Notes under the pieces: model-generated
What the model saw: the letters and a program-made list of their open reading frames with translations, nothing else
Told to the model about the DNA's origin: nothing
The model's database searches: none
In this document: piece after piece, positions 42,008 to 50,297 of the stretch
How the letters are laid out: every line of letters starts with the position of its first letter
Numbering within the stretch: position 1 is the first letter of the stretch
Program-made: the position numbers and the translations under genes
Source: JBBCJR01 sp037190805
GTDB taxonomy: Bacteria > Pseudomonadota > Alphaproteobacteria > Sphingomonadales > Sphingomonadaceae
DNA: 64,000 nt
Reading direction: 5' to 3'
Assembly: GCA_037190805.1 (NCBI GenBank)
Contig: JBBCJR010000021.1
Span: 1-64,000, forward strand

Positions 42008-42945
42008 GCGACCCCGAACTGTCGGTGGTCATTCCGTGCTTCAACGAGGAAGAGAATGTCGCCGCGATCTGCCGCGCGGTGTGTGAGCAGGCCGAGCGCC
42101 ATGCGGCGAGCTTTGAGATCATTCTCATAGACAACCATTCGACGGACGGCACCCGTGCCATCATCCGCCAGCTGTGCAGCGAGGATCGCCGCATCCGGGC
42201 GATCTTCAACACCCGCAATTATGGCCAGATGCGCTCGCCGACCCATGGCATCTATCAGGCGCGGGGCAGTGCGGTGATCGGCATGTGCGCCGATTTCCAG
42301 GACCCTCCCGAGATGATCGGCGCGTTCGTGCGACTGTGGCGTGGGGGGGCGAAGATCGTGCTCGGCCAGCGCCGCAGCGAGCGAGCGGGCCTGCTGCTCG
42401 GCGCGGTCCGCCGTGTGGGCTATGCGGTGCTCCGGGGGATCGCCGACCACCCGGTGATTCCCAACGTCACTGGTTTCGGGCTGTTCGACCGGCAGGTCGT
42501 CGACGCGCTGTCGCGCTGGAACGAGCCCGAGCCCTTCTTTCGCGGCATGCTGGTCGAAAGCGGCTTTTCGATCGCGCTGGTCCCCTTCGACCGGCCGCCG
42601 CGCGCGGCAGGGGAGACCAAGAACGGAATCGCGTCGCTGTTCGGCTTTGCCCTGTCGGGACTGTCAGGATCGGCCAAGGCTCTGTTGCGGTTGCCGATCA
42701 CGCTCGCGCTCGTCTTCGGACCACTCACGCTTGCCCTGCTATTCGCCGGCTTGGGCGCGCTGCTGCTCGACGGCCCCGCGGCTCTGTTGCTGCTGCTCTC
42801 ACTGGCGACCGGCATGTTCGCGACCCTGCTGCTGTTCGTCGGGTTGATCGGTGATCAGGTGCGTCTGATCGCCGAGCGGACTCGTGGCGTGCCGCTGGTG
42901 ATCGAAGAAACGCGGCTCAACTTCCCGGCCGAGCCCGCCCCGTGA
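42004..42945 (+). CDS. Family 2 glycosyltransferase (GtrB/DPM1-like)
   Basis: A 313-residue enzyme with a GT-A domain (LSVVIPCFNEEENVAAICRAV; DNHSTDGT; ADFQDPPEM as the metal-binding Asp site) and two C-terminal membrane helices (about 225-285). This is the architecture of polyprenyl-phosphate sugar transferases such as GtrB, which charge undecaprenyl phosphate. A GtrA-type flippase gene in the same operon (47058) fits this. The GTG start overlaps the previous stop. Confidence 0.9.
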   Translation: MSDPELSVVIPCFNEEENVAAICRAVCEQAERHAASFEIILIDNHSTDGTRAIIRQLCSEDRRIRAIFNTRNYGQMRSPTHGIYQARGSAVIGMCADFQDPPEMIGAFVRLWRGGAKIVLGQRRSERAGLLLGAVRRVGYAVLRGIADHPVIPNVTGFGLFDRQVVDALSRWNEPEPFFRGMLVESGFSIALVPFDRPPRAAGETKNGIASLFGFALSGLSGSAKALLRLPITLALVFGPLTLALLFAGLGALLLDGPAALLLLLSLATGMFATLLLFVGLIGDQVRLIAERTRGVPLVIEETRLNFPAEPAP

Positions 42946-44234
42946 AGCGCCGCGCGGTCCCGGTGGTCGAGACGCTGCTGGCGCTGGCGGTGATCGCCTG
43001 CGCCTTGTCGATGGCGATGCAGTTCGCCGCGCGCGGCTATCTGCCGCAGCCGTTCGTCTTCGATACCAACGATACCTTCATGGACTGGTTCAACACCGCC
43101 TTCTGGGCGAACCGACCGGGTGCCTATGATGTCTGGCGCAGCATCTACCCACCGCTGTCGTTCGCGTTCCTCGACCTGTTCAGCCTGCCCGGTTGCTATC
43201 TGAGTTCGCCATTCCATGCGCGCGATTGCGACTGGCTGGGGAGGGGTGTGATTGCCTTCTTCTACCTGCTCGACGTCGCCCTGGCGGGTGTTGCCTTCCA
43301 TCGCACCGATCCCCGCACCGCGATCCAGCGCACCATCGCCTTCGGGCTCGGCCTGCCGCTGCTGTTCACGCTGGAGCGCGGCAATTTGATTCTCGTCTGC
43401 CTTGCGGCATTCATTGTCGCCTATGGGCCGATCACCCGCTCGCCGTGGTGGCGCGCGCTGGCGACGGCGATCACGATCAATTTCAAGCCCTATCTGGTTA
43501 TCCCCACCTTCGCCCTGGCGCTGCGCCGCGAGTGGCGGCCGCTGGAACTGGCGGCAATCGCCACCGTCGCCCTCTATCTCGTCACCCTTGCTATCGTCGG
43601 CGCCGGAACGCCCGGCGAGTTGGCCAGCAATACCGCCAACTGGGTCGTGTTCCAGAGCGGGCAGGTGTGGGGCGAGATCCATTATTCGACCAGCTATGCC
43701 CCCCTGCTGCTGGTGCGGGCGTCGCAGATTCCGGTGCTGGAGTTCGTGTCGTCGCGACTGATCGAGGGGATCGAGGGCGCGGTGCCGATCATCATCCGTT
43801 CGACCCAGCTTGTCGCGCTTGCCTGCATCGCTGCGGCCTGGTTGCAGCCGCGGGCGCTGTCCCACGCCAGGCTGGGGGCGCTGCTGCTGGGCGCCTATAT
43901 CGTCGGGCAATCGCCGGGCGGCTATACGCAGACCTTCCTGCTGTTCCTGGTTTTCCTCGAACCCTGGAAGGGGATCGGGCCGGGACTGGCGTTGATCTCG
44001 GCCTATCTGCTCAGCTTGGTCGTCGAATGGCCGCTGTCGACCGTGCTGGAAGTAAGCGGCAACAGCTGGCTTAGCGGACAGCCGGTGGTTGCCGGCTTCG
44101 GCCTCGCCGTGGGACATTTCGTGCGACCGGGACTGATCGCGCTGATCGTGTGGGGACTGGCGCTGGACGGTCTGATCAAGGTCGGCCGCGCGCATCGCGA
44201 GCGAGCGCCGGTCGCGGGACTGGCGCTGTCATGA
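42942..44234 (+). CDS. Polytopic glycosyltransferase, GT87-like (DUF2029)
   Basis: A 430-residue membrane protein with roughly ten to twelve helices. An acidic luminal loop near residue 40 (FDTNDTFMDWFNTAFW) and LERGNLILVCLAAF followed by NFKPYLVIP resemble GT87/DUF2029 polyprenyl-linked mannosyltransferases. It probably adds a sugar from a polyprenyl-phosphate donor on the periplasmic side, perhaps the donor made by the GT2 enzyme upstream. GTG start within GTGA overlap; ATGA to the next gene. Confidence 0.75.
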   Translation: MKRRAVPVVETLLALAVIACALSMAMQFAARGYLPQPFVFDTNDTFMDWFNTAFWANRPGAYDVWRSIYPPLSFAFLDLFSLPGCYLSSPFHARDCDWLGRGVIAFFYLLDVALAGVAFHRTDPRTAIQRTIAFGLGLPLLFTLERGNLILVCLAAFIVAYGPITRSPWWRALATAITINFKPYLVIPTFALALRREWRPLELAAIATVALYLVTLAIVGAGTPGELASNTANWVVFQSGQVWGEIHYSTSYAPLLLVRASQIPVLEFVSSRLIEGIEGAVPIIIRSTQLVALACIAAAWLQPRALSHARLGALLLGAYIVGQSPGGYTQTFLLFLVFLEPWKGIGPGLALISAYLLSLVVEWPLSTVLEVSGNSWLSGQPVVAGFGLAVGHFVRPGLIALIVWGLALDGLIKVGRAHRERAPVAGLALS

Positions 44235-45241
44235 TCGCCGAACGCGACCTTGCGGATATGGACGCGCGGCTCGCGCCCTTGTGGCCGCAGCTGGAGGGAG
44301 CGCGAATATTCTTCACCGGCGGCACCGGCTTCATCGGCCGCTGGATGCTGGAGGCGCTCGCGCGTGCACCGAGTGCGGTCCAGGTGACCCTGCTCACGCG
44401 CGACCCCGCCGCCTTCGCGGCGCGATCGCCACATCTGGCGACGCGTTTCGAGCTATTGTCCGGTGACGTCATGACGGCCGATGTCCCGAACGGCGGCTGG
44501 ACCCACGTCATCCACGGCGCGACCGATGCCAGCGCCGCGCTGACCGCCAATGATCCGCGCCGCATGTTCGACACCATCCTCACCGGCACCCGGCGGATGC
44601 TCGATCTCGCCTGCGCCAGCAGGGCCCGGTTTCTGTTCATGAGTTCCGGCGCCGTCTATGGTGTGCAGCCGCCCGAATTGAGCCATGTCGGTGAAGACTG
44701 GATGGGCGGCCCCGATCCGCGCGATCCGCGCTCGGCCTATGCCGAGGGCAAGCGCGCGGTCGAGACGCTGTGCGCGATCTACCATCACCAGTTCGGGCTC
44801 GATGCGGTGGGCGCGCGCATCTTCGCGCTGCTCGGCCCGCTGCTGTCGCTCGATATCCATTTCGCCGCCGGCAATTTCATCCGCGACGCGCTTGCCGGGC
44901 GAACGATCCGCGTCGAAGGCTCGGGGGCGCCAGTCAGGTCGTATCTCTACGCCGCCGATCTGGCGGTCTGGATGTGGACGCTGGCGATCGCCGCGCCGCC
45001 CGGCAGCAGCTACAATGTCGGATCGGAGGAGGCGGTATCGATCGCCGATCTCGCCCGGCGCACGGCACGCGTGCTTGGCGCACCGGGCGCTGAAATCCTC
45101 GGCGCGGCCGATCCGACCTGGAACCCCGGCCGCTACGTGCCCTCGACCGCGAACATCCGCCGCGACCTCGGCGTTGCCGCCACCGTCGACCTCGACGAGG
45201 CGATCCGCCGCACCGCGGCCTCCCATGGATGGGAATCATGA
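44231..45241 (+). CDS. NAD-dependent sugar epimerase/reductase (extended SDR)
   Basis: A 336-residue extended short-chain dehydrogenase. The dinucleotide site TGGTGFIG lies near residues 29-36, the active-site strand SSGAVYG near 137, and YxxxK in SAYAEGK near 172. It should act on a nucleotide-sugar. Given the CDP-glucose genes nearby, a CDP-4-keto sugar reductase or epimerase is likely, possibly reducing the product of the TPP enzyme that follows with ATGA overlap. The exact reaction cannot be read from sequence. Confidence 0.85.
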   Translation: MIAERDLADMDARLAPLWPQLEGARIFFTGGTGFIGRWMLEALARAPSAVQVTLLTRDPAAFAARSPHLATRFELLSGDVMTADVPNGGWTHVIHGATDASAALTANDPRRMFDTILTGTRRMLDLACASRARFLFMSSGAVYGVQPPELSHVGEDWMGGPDPRDPRSAYAEGKRAVETLCAIYHHQFGLDAVGARIFALLGPLLSLDIHFAAGNFIRDALAGRTIRVEGSGAPVRSYLYAADLAVWMWTLAIAAPPGSSYNVGSEEAVSIADLARRTARVLGAPGAEILGAADPTWNPGRYVPSTANIRRDLGVAATVDLDEAIRRTAASHGWES

Positions 45242-47061
45242 CGACCACGATCAAGCTTTCCGACTGGGTGGCCGACTGGCTGACTGCCCATGGCATCGAG
45301 CAGGTGTTCATGCTCACCGGTGGCGGGGCCATGCATCTCAACCACTCGATCGGCACCAATCCGGGCCTGAAGACGCTTTTCGCGCATCACGAGCAAGCAC
45401 TGGCGATGGCGGCGGAGGCCTATGCGCGGCTGACCAACCGGCCGGCGGTGGTCAACGTCACCTCTGGGCCCGGCGGTACCAACGCCATCACCGGCGTTTA
45501 TGGCGCCTATGTCGATTCGATCCCGATGCTGGTGATCTCGGGCCAGGTGAAGCGCGAGACGACGGTGCGATCGACCGGGCTGGCGCTGCGCCAGCTGGGG
45601 GATCAGGAACTGGATATCGAGGAGTTGGTCCGTCCGATAACCAAATATGCGGTGATGGTCACCGATCCGCTGACCATCCGCTACCATCTCGAAAAGGCGC
45701 TGCATCTTGCGACGACCGGCCGGCCGGGGCCGGTGTGGATCGACATCCCGCTGGACGTGCAGGCGACGCGGATCGATCCGGCGGACCTGACGGGCTTCGA
45801 TCCCGCCGAGCTCGACGAACCATGGCGGCGTGACGATCTGGCGGAGGTGGCGGCCGAAATCCTGGATCGGCTCGCCAGGGCCGAACGCCCGGTGGTGTTC
45901 GCTGGCGGCGGGGTGCGGCTGAGCGGCGCCTATGCAGGGTTTCTTGCGCTGATCGAGCGGCTGGGGGTGCCGGTCGTGACCGGGTGGAACGCGCACGATG
46001 TGCTGTGGAACGATCACCCGCTCTATGCCGGCCGGCCGGGGACGGTGGGAGACCGCGGCGGCAATATGGTGACGCAGAGCGCCGACCTGCTGCTGGTGCT
46101 TGGCAGCCGGCTCAATATCCGGCAGGTCAGCTATAACTGGAGCAGCTTCGCACGGGCCGCCTACAAGATCTGGGTCGATATCGACCCGCTGGAACTGGAG
46201 AAGCCGACCGTCCGCCCGGACATGCCGGTGGTCGCCGATCTTGCCGAGTTGATCCCCGCGCTGCTCGATTCCCCCTATGCCGGGCCGACCGAGGCGCATG
46301 GTGCATGGCTCGATTGGGCACGTCAGCGCGTTGCGAACTTTCCGGTCGTCCAACCCGACTATCACGATCATGGCCCGACCAACCATCCGTACGTGGCGAT
46401 GGAGGCATTGTTCGAAGCCCTCACCGACACCGACGTGGTGGTGACGGGTAACGGCAGTGCCTGCGTGGTCAGCTTTCAGGCCGCCAGGCTTCAGCGCGGC
46501 CAGCGGCTGTGGACCAATTCGGGCTGTGCGACGATGGGCTATGATCTGCCCGCCGCCATCGGCGTGTCAGCCGCGATCGGGCCTGACCGCCGCGTGATCT
46601 GCATCGCCGGCGACGGCAGCATCATGATGAACCTGCAAGAGATGCAGACGATCGCCGGCTACGGCCTGCCGGTGAAGGTTTTTCTCATCAACAATGCTGG
46701 TTATGTTTCGATCTTCCAAACCCATCGCAACTTCTTCAATGGCGTCGAAGTCGGTGGCGGGCCCAAGAGCAATGTCACCTTCCCGAGTTTCGAACGCATC
46801 GCCGACGCCTTCGGCTTCGCCTATGCGCGCGCCGAGAGGCATGATGATCTGGCCCAGGCGATCGCCGTGACCCTCGACGCGCCTGGCCCGGCCTTGTGCG
46901 AGATCATCGTCGACGAGAACGTCGTCTTCGCGCCCAAGCTCGGGGCGAAGCCACATCCCGACGGCCGCATCACGTCGCCGCCGCTCGAGGATCTGTCGCC
47001 GTTCCTGCCGCGTGAGGTGCTGGCCGCGAACATGGCCATTCCCCTGGTGGAGGAGGCATGA
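45238..47061 (+). CDS. Acetolactate synthase-like TPP enzyme (YerE-like candidate)
   Basis: A 607-residue thiamine-diphosphate enzyme with the three-domain AHAS/POX layout. The N-terminal Pyr domain has VFMLTGGGAMHLNHSIG and the catalytic Glu in AHHEQALAMAAE. The central domain is next, then the PP domain with GDGSIMMN...NNAGYVSIFQ as the metal/TPP motif. TGGGAMHLN is typical of TPP enzymes in polysaccharide loci, including YerE, which adds a two-carbon unit from pyruvate to CDP-4-keto-3,6-dideoxyglucose. With rfbF/rfbG beside it, formation of a branched sugar is a good hypothesis. True acetolactate synthase is less likely here, as no small subunit gene follows. Start 45238 is chosen for its ATGA overlap. 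Confidence 0.85.
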   Translation: MTTTIKLSDWVADWLTAHGIEQVFMLTGGGAMHLNHSIGTNPGLKTLFAHHEQALAMAAEAYARLTNRPAVVNVTSGPGGTNAITGVYGAYVDSIPMLVISGQVKRETTVRSTGLALRQLGDQELDIEELVRPITKYAVMVTDPLTIRYHLEKALHLATTGRPGPVWIDIPLDVQATRIDPADLTGFDPAELDEPWRRDDLAEVAAEILDRLARAERPVVFAGGGVRLSGAYAGFLALIERLGVPVVTGWNAHDVLWNDHPLYAGRPGTVGDRGGNMVTQSADLLLVLGSRLNIRQVSYNWSSFARAAYKIWVDIDPLELEKPTVRPDMPVVADLAELIPALLDSPYAGPTEAHGAWLDWARQRVANFPVVQPDYHDHGPTNHPYVAMEALFEALTDTDVVVTGNGSACVVSFQAARLQRGQRLWTNSGCATMGYDLPAAIGVSAAIGPDRRVICIAGDGSIMMNLQEMQTIAGYGLPVKVFLINNAGYVSIFQTHRNFFNGVEVGGGPKSNVTFPSFERIADAFGFAYARAERHDDLAQAIAVTLDAPGPALCEIIVDENVVFAPKLGAKPHPDGRITSPPLEDLSPFLPREVLAANMAIPLVEEA

Positions 47062-47465
47062 GCGCCGCTGTGCCACGGGATCGCCACACCCCAATCCGGT
47101 TCGTTGCCGCTGGCGCGCTCAACACGATCGTCGGCTTGTCAGTCTATCCGCTGCTGCTGTGGAGCGTGCCCGTCCTTCACAACCGCTATATGGTGGCGCT
47201 GCTGATCGCCCAGGCGGTTTGCCTGTGCTTTGCCTTCATGACCTACAAGCTCGGCGTGTTCCGCACGCGCGGCAATCTGGTTCGCGAGTTCGGCGCCTTT
47301 TCAAGCTATTACCTGTTCAACTACGCCGCCAACTGGGTGGTGCTGCCCTTGCTCGTCGAGATTGCCGGCCTGTCGCCGATCATTGCGCAATTCGGCTTCA
47401 CCCTCATCCTGATCGTCGGGAGCTGGCTATGGCACAGCCGCGTCACGTTTCGGAAGACGACATGA
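47058..47465 (+). CDS. GtrA-family membrane protein
   Basis: A 135-residue protein with four predicted membrane helices, RFVAAGALNTIVG near the start and the C-terminal HSRVTFRK typical of the family. GtrA proteins are thought to flip undecaprenyl-phosphate sugars to the periplasm. It probably pairs with the GtrB-like enzyme at 42004. ATGA overlaps on both sides. Confidence 0.9.
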   Translation: MSAAVPRDRHTPIRFVAAGALNTIVGLSVYPLLLWSVPVLHNRYMVALLIAQAVCLCFAFMTYKLGVFRTRGNLVREFGAFSSYYLFNYAANWVVLPLLVEIAGLSPIIAQFGFTLILIVGSWLWHSRVTFRKTT

Positions 47466-48427
47466 TCCGCCCCGCCTTGCGCGATCGGGCCTGTCCGCTG
47501 TGCGGGGAACGCGATGCGGTCCCTGCGATGTCGAGTTCGCTCTGCGCGGAGGAATGCACGCTCGACGAACTGCGGCCTTTCTGGTTCGGCATCGATCGGG
47601 CCAAGTATTTCTTCACCTATCACCGCTGCGTGGCATGTGGCCTGCTCTACAACCCGGTGTTCTTCGACGACGCGCAGCTGGGCGACTTGTATTCGGCGAT
47701 GCCGCCCAACATGGATCTGGTAGCGAGCGACGCGATCGCTGCCACCCAGCGCGGCTACTTCGACGCGGCGGCCGGGCGTGGCGCGCTCGATGGCGGCTAT
47801 CTCGAGATCGGGCCGGACATCGGCTATATGGTCGGCGAAGCGGCGAGGCGAGGGCGTTTCGACCACTTCTGGCTGTTCGAGCCCAATCGTGCGGTACATG
47901 ACGTGCTGCACGCTGCCAGCGCCGGTCGGCCGACCACGATCCTGCCGGACATGACCGACCTTTCGGCTGTTCCCGACCGCAGTATCGGCCTGGCTGTGAT
48001 GGTGCATGTGCTCGACCATCTGCTCGATCCGGTAACCATGATCGAGGCGATCCGCGCCAAGCTGCGTCCCGGCGGCACCCTCCTGATCGTGACGCATGAC
48101 GAGCGTTCGATGCTTAGCCGTGTGCTCGGAGCGCACTGGCCGCCCTTCTGCCTCCAGCATCCCGAACTCTACAATCCGCGGACCATTCGGCAGCTGCTGG
48201 CGCGTGCTGGACTGCCGGGCGCCGAGGTCAGCCGCTCGCGCAATTATTTCCCGATCGATTTCCTCGCACGTCAGGCCGCATTGGCGCTCGGCGTGCGATT
48301 GAACCGGGTGCCGTTGCCCAGGCGCGCGATCGGGCTGCGCCTGGGCAATATCCTGACCATGGCGACGAACGCCGTTCAGGCGGCGGCGATAACGCGCCCT
48401 GCAGCGGAACTGGAAAGCGCGGCGTAA
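47462..48427 (+). CDS. Class I SAM methyltransferase with N-terminal zinc motif
   Basis: A 321-residue protein. Near the N-terminus lie two CxxC pairs (CPLC and CVAC), followed by LLYNPVFF, a zinc-binding module found in sugar C-methyltransferases and their relatives. A Rossmann methyltransferase domain follows (YLEIGPDIGY as motif I, VMVHVLDHLLDP, LRPGGTLLIVTHDE). Motif I is EIGPDIGY instead of the common ExGxGxG, so cofactor binding may be altered. It probably modifies the polymer or its nucleotide sugar. Its 3' end overlaps the convergent rfbG by 52 bp. Confidence 0.82.
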   Translation: MIRPALRDRACPLCGERDAVPAMSSSLCAEECTLDELRPFWFGIDRAKYFFTYHRCVACGLLYNPVFFDDAQLGDLYSAMPPNMDLVASDAIAATQRGYFDAAAGRGALDGGYLEIGPDIGYMVGEAARRGRFDHFWLFEPNRAVHDVLHAASAGRPTTILPDMTDLSAVPDRSIGLAVMVHVLDHLLDPVTMIEAIRAKLRPGGTLLIVTHDERSMLSRVLGAHWPPFCLQHPELYNPRTIRQLLARAGLPGAEVSRSRNYFPIDFLARQAALALGVRLNRVPLPRRAIGLRLGNILTMATNAVQAAAITRPAAELESAA

Positions 48428-49464
48428 CGGGTAATCTGGTCGAGTGTGACCGCGCGAGCGTCCGCGCCGTCGCCCACCGACTTGTGCCAGGCGACGATCC
48501 AGTCGATCGCTTCGCCCAGGGTCAGTGCCGGTCGCCAGCCGAGCGCGGCCCGCGCGCGGGAGCTGTCGAGCCGCAACAAGCCCGCTTCATGCGGACGCGG
48601 CGTGCTGTCGAGCACTGGCGCCGCCGCGCCATCCGCCCAGGCGGCGCGCATCCGCTCCACGATCCAGCGCACTGGCTGCGCGTCATCGTCCGAGGGGCCG
48701 AAATTCCACGCATCGGCAAAGCGCCGTTCGCCCACCAGCAATCGCTCGGCGATCCGAATATATCCACCCAGCGCTTCCAGCACATGCTGCCACGGGCGCA
48801 CCGAGTCAGGCGAGCGGATCAGCGGCGGGGCATCGGCCTCGAACGCGCGGACGAGATCGGGGATCAGGCGATCGCCCGCCCAGTCGCCGCCGCCGATGAC
48901 ATTGCCGGCGCGTACCGATGCGACGCTGGGACCGTCGACCTGGAAATAGGAATTGCGATAGGCGGCCACGACCAGTTCGGCGCAGCCCTTGCTGCTGCTG
49001 TAGGGGTCGTGGCCGCCCATCGGATCGCTTTCGCGATAAGGCCATTCCCACTCGCGATTGGCGTAGCATTTGTCGCTGGTCACGCAGATCACGCCGGCGA
49101 CGCCGCCCGCTCGACGTACGGCCTCGAGAAGATGAACCGTTCCCATCACGTTCGCGGCATAGGTCTCGACCGGCTCGACATAGGACAGCCGCACCAACGG
49201 CTGGGCGGCAAGATGGAATATGATCTCGGGTCGCGCGCGATCCACCACCGCGCGCATCGCGGCGAGGTCGCGGATGTCGCCCTCGACATGATCGATCAGC
49301 GCGTCGATCCGGGCGCTTTCAAACAGGCTTGGAGTGGTTGGTGGCGGCAGTGCGAAGCCGGTTACCCTCGCGCCCATTGCCTGGAGCCACAGGGTCAGCC
49401 AACTGCCCTTAAAACCCGTGTGTCCGGTGATGAGGACGCGGCGGCCATCCCAGGGCGCGCTCAC
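48376..49464 (-). CDS. rfbG: CDP-glucose 4,6-dehydratase
   Basis: A 362-residue extended SDR that converts CDP-glucose to CDP-4-keto-6-deoxyglucose. Diagnostic blocks are ITGHTGFKGSWLTLWLQ, HLAAQPLVRLSY, VTSDKCYANREWEWPYRE, DPYSSSKGCAEL (YxxxK) and GNVIGGGDWAGDRLIPD. The GTG start overlaps the rfbF stop (GTGA), so translation is coupled. Longer readings upstream have no family similarity. rfbFG point away from the main operon and end inside the methyltransferase gene. Confidence 0.93.
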   Translation of the reverse strand: MSAPWDGRRVLITGHTGFKGSWLTLWLQAMGARVTGFALPPPTTPSLFESARIDALIDHVEGDIRDLAAMRAVVDRARPEIIFHLAAQPLVRLSYVEPVETYAANVMGTVHLLEAVRRAGGVAGVICVTSDKCYANREWEWPYRESDPMGGHDPYSSSKGCAELVVAAYRNSYFQVDGPSVASVRAGNVIGGGDWAGDRLIPDLVRAFEADAPPLIRSPDSVRPWQHVLEALGGYIRIAERLLVGERRFADAWNFGPSDDDAQPVRWIVERMRAAWADGAAAPVLDSTPRPHEAGLLRLDSSRARAALGWRPALTLGEAIDWIVAWHKSVGDGADARAVTLDQITRYAALSSSAAGRVIAAA

Positions 49465-50234
49465 CAGCGCTTCCACGGGGCCTTGCCGGATTGCCACAGG
49501 CCGTCGAGATGAACCTTGTCGCGCAGCGTATCCATCGGATGCCAGAATCCGTCGTGGCGATAACCCATCAACTCGCCCCCGGTCGCGAGCTGTTCGAGCG
49601 GTCCGGCTTCCCATACCGTATCCGGCCCGTCGACCAGGTCGAGCACGCTGGGATGGGCGACGAAGAAGCCGCCGTTGATCTGCCCGCCATCGCCAGCCGG
49701 CTTTTCCCGGAAGGCAGCGATGCGCGTGCCGTCATATTCAAGCGAGCCGAAACGGCCGGGCGGGGTGACCGATGTGATGGTGGCGCGCTGCTTGTGGGCT
49801 TTGTGAAAGCGGACCAGATCGCCGATGTCGATATCGGCCACACCGTCGCCATAGGTGAAGCAGAACGGCTCGTCGGGATCGAGATAGTCGCGGATCGCCG
49901 CCAGCCGGCCGCCGGTCATCGTGTTCGCGCCGGTTTCGACCAGTGTGATCCGCCACGGCTCGCTGCCCGCGCGATGCACCTCCAGCCCGTTGCCGCCGCG
50001 CAGGTCGATCGTCACGTCCGCCGTGTGCAGGAAGTAGTTCGCGAAATATTCCTTGATCAGATAGCCCTTGTATCCAAGGCAGATCACGAAGTCGTTGAAG
50101 CCGGCGGACGAATAGATTTTCATGATGTGCCACAGGATCGGCATACCGCCGATCTCGACCATTGGCTTCGGCCGCACCGCGGTCTCCTCGCCGAGCCGGC
50201 TGCCCAGGCCGCCGGCCAAAATAACGGTCTGCAT
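49461..50234 (-). CDS. rfbF: Glucose-1-phosphate cytidylyltransferase
   Basis: A 257-residue nucleotidyltransferase making CDP-glucose from CTP and glucose-1-phosphate. The substrate-binding start VILAGGLGSRLGEET...RPKPMVEIGG, GYKGYLIKEYF, TYGDGVADID (metal Asp) and GFWHPMDTLRDK are typical of RfbF. A strong GGAGGAACC ribosome site precedes the ATG. Its promoter must lie in the roughly 60-bp gap shared with the divergent GT39 gene. Confidence 0.94.
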   Translation of the reverse strand: MQTVILAGGLGSRLGEETAVRPKPMVEIGGMPILWHIMKIYSSAGFNDFVICLGYKGYLIKEYFANYFLHTADVTIDLRGGNGLEVHRAGSEPWRITLVETGANTMTGGRLAAIRDYLDPDEPFCFTYGDGVADIDIGDLVRFHKAHKQRATITSVTPPGRFGSLEYDGTRIAAFREKPAGDGGQINGGFFVAHPSVLDLVDGPDTVWEAGPLEQLATGGELMGYRHDGFWHPMDTLRDKVHLDGLWQSGKAPWKRW

Positions 50235-50297
50235 GGTTCCTCCGCAAAAATGCTCACTGCGATGACGGAAACAGGCCGGCGTCTCCGTAATGGGGAT

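Noticed and set aside
42855..44195. 446-codon minus-strand frame opposite the GT87-like gene
   Set aside because: Gln/Arg/Asp-rich antisense shadow; the plus strand encodes regular membrane helices with overlapping neighbours.
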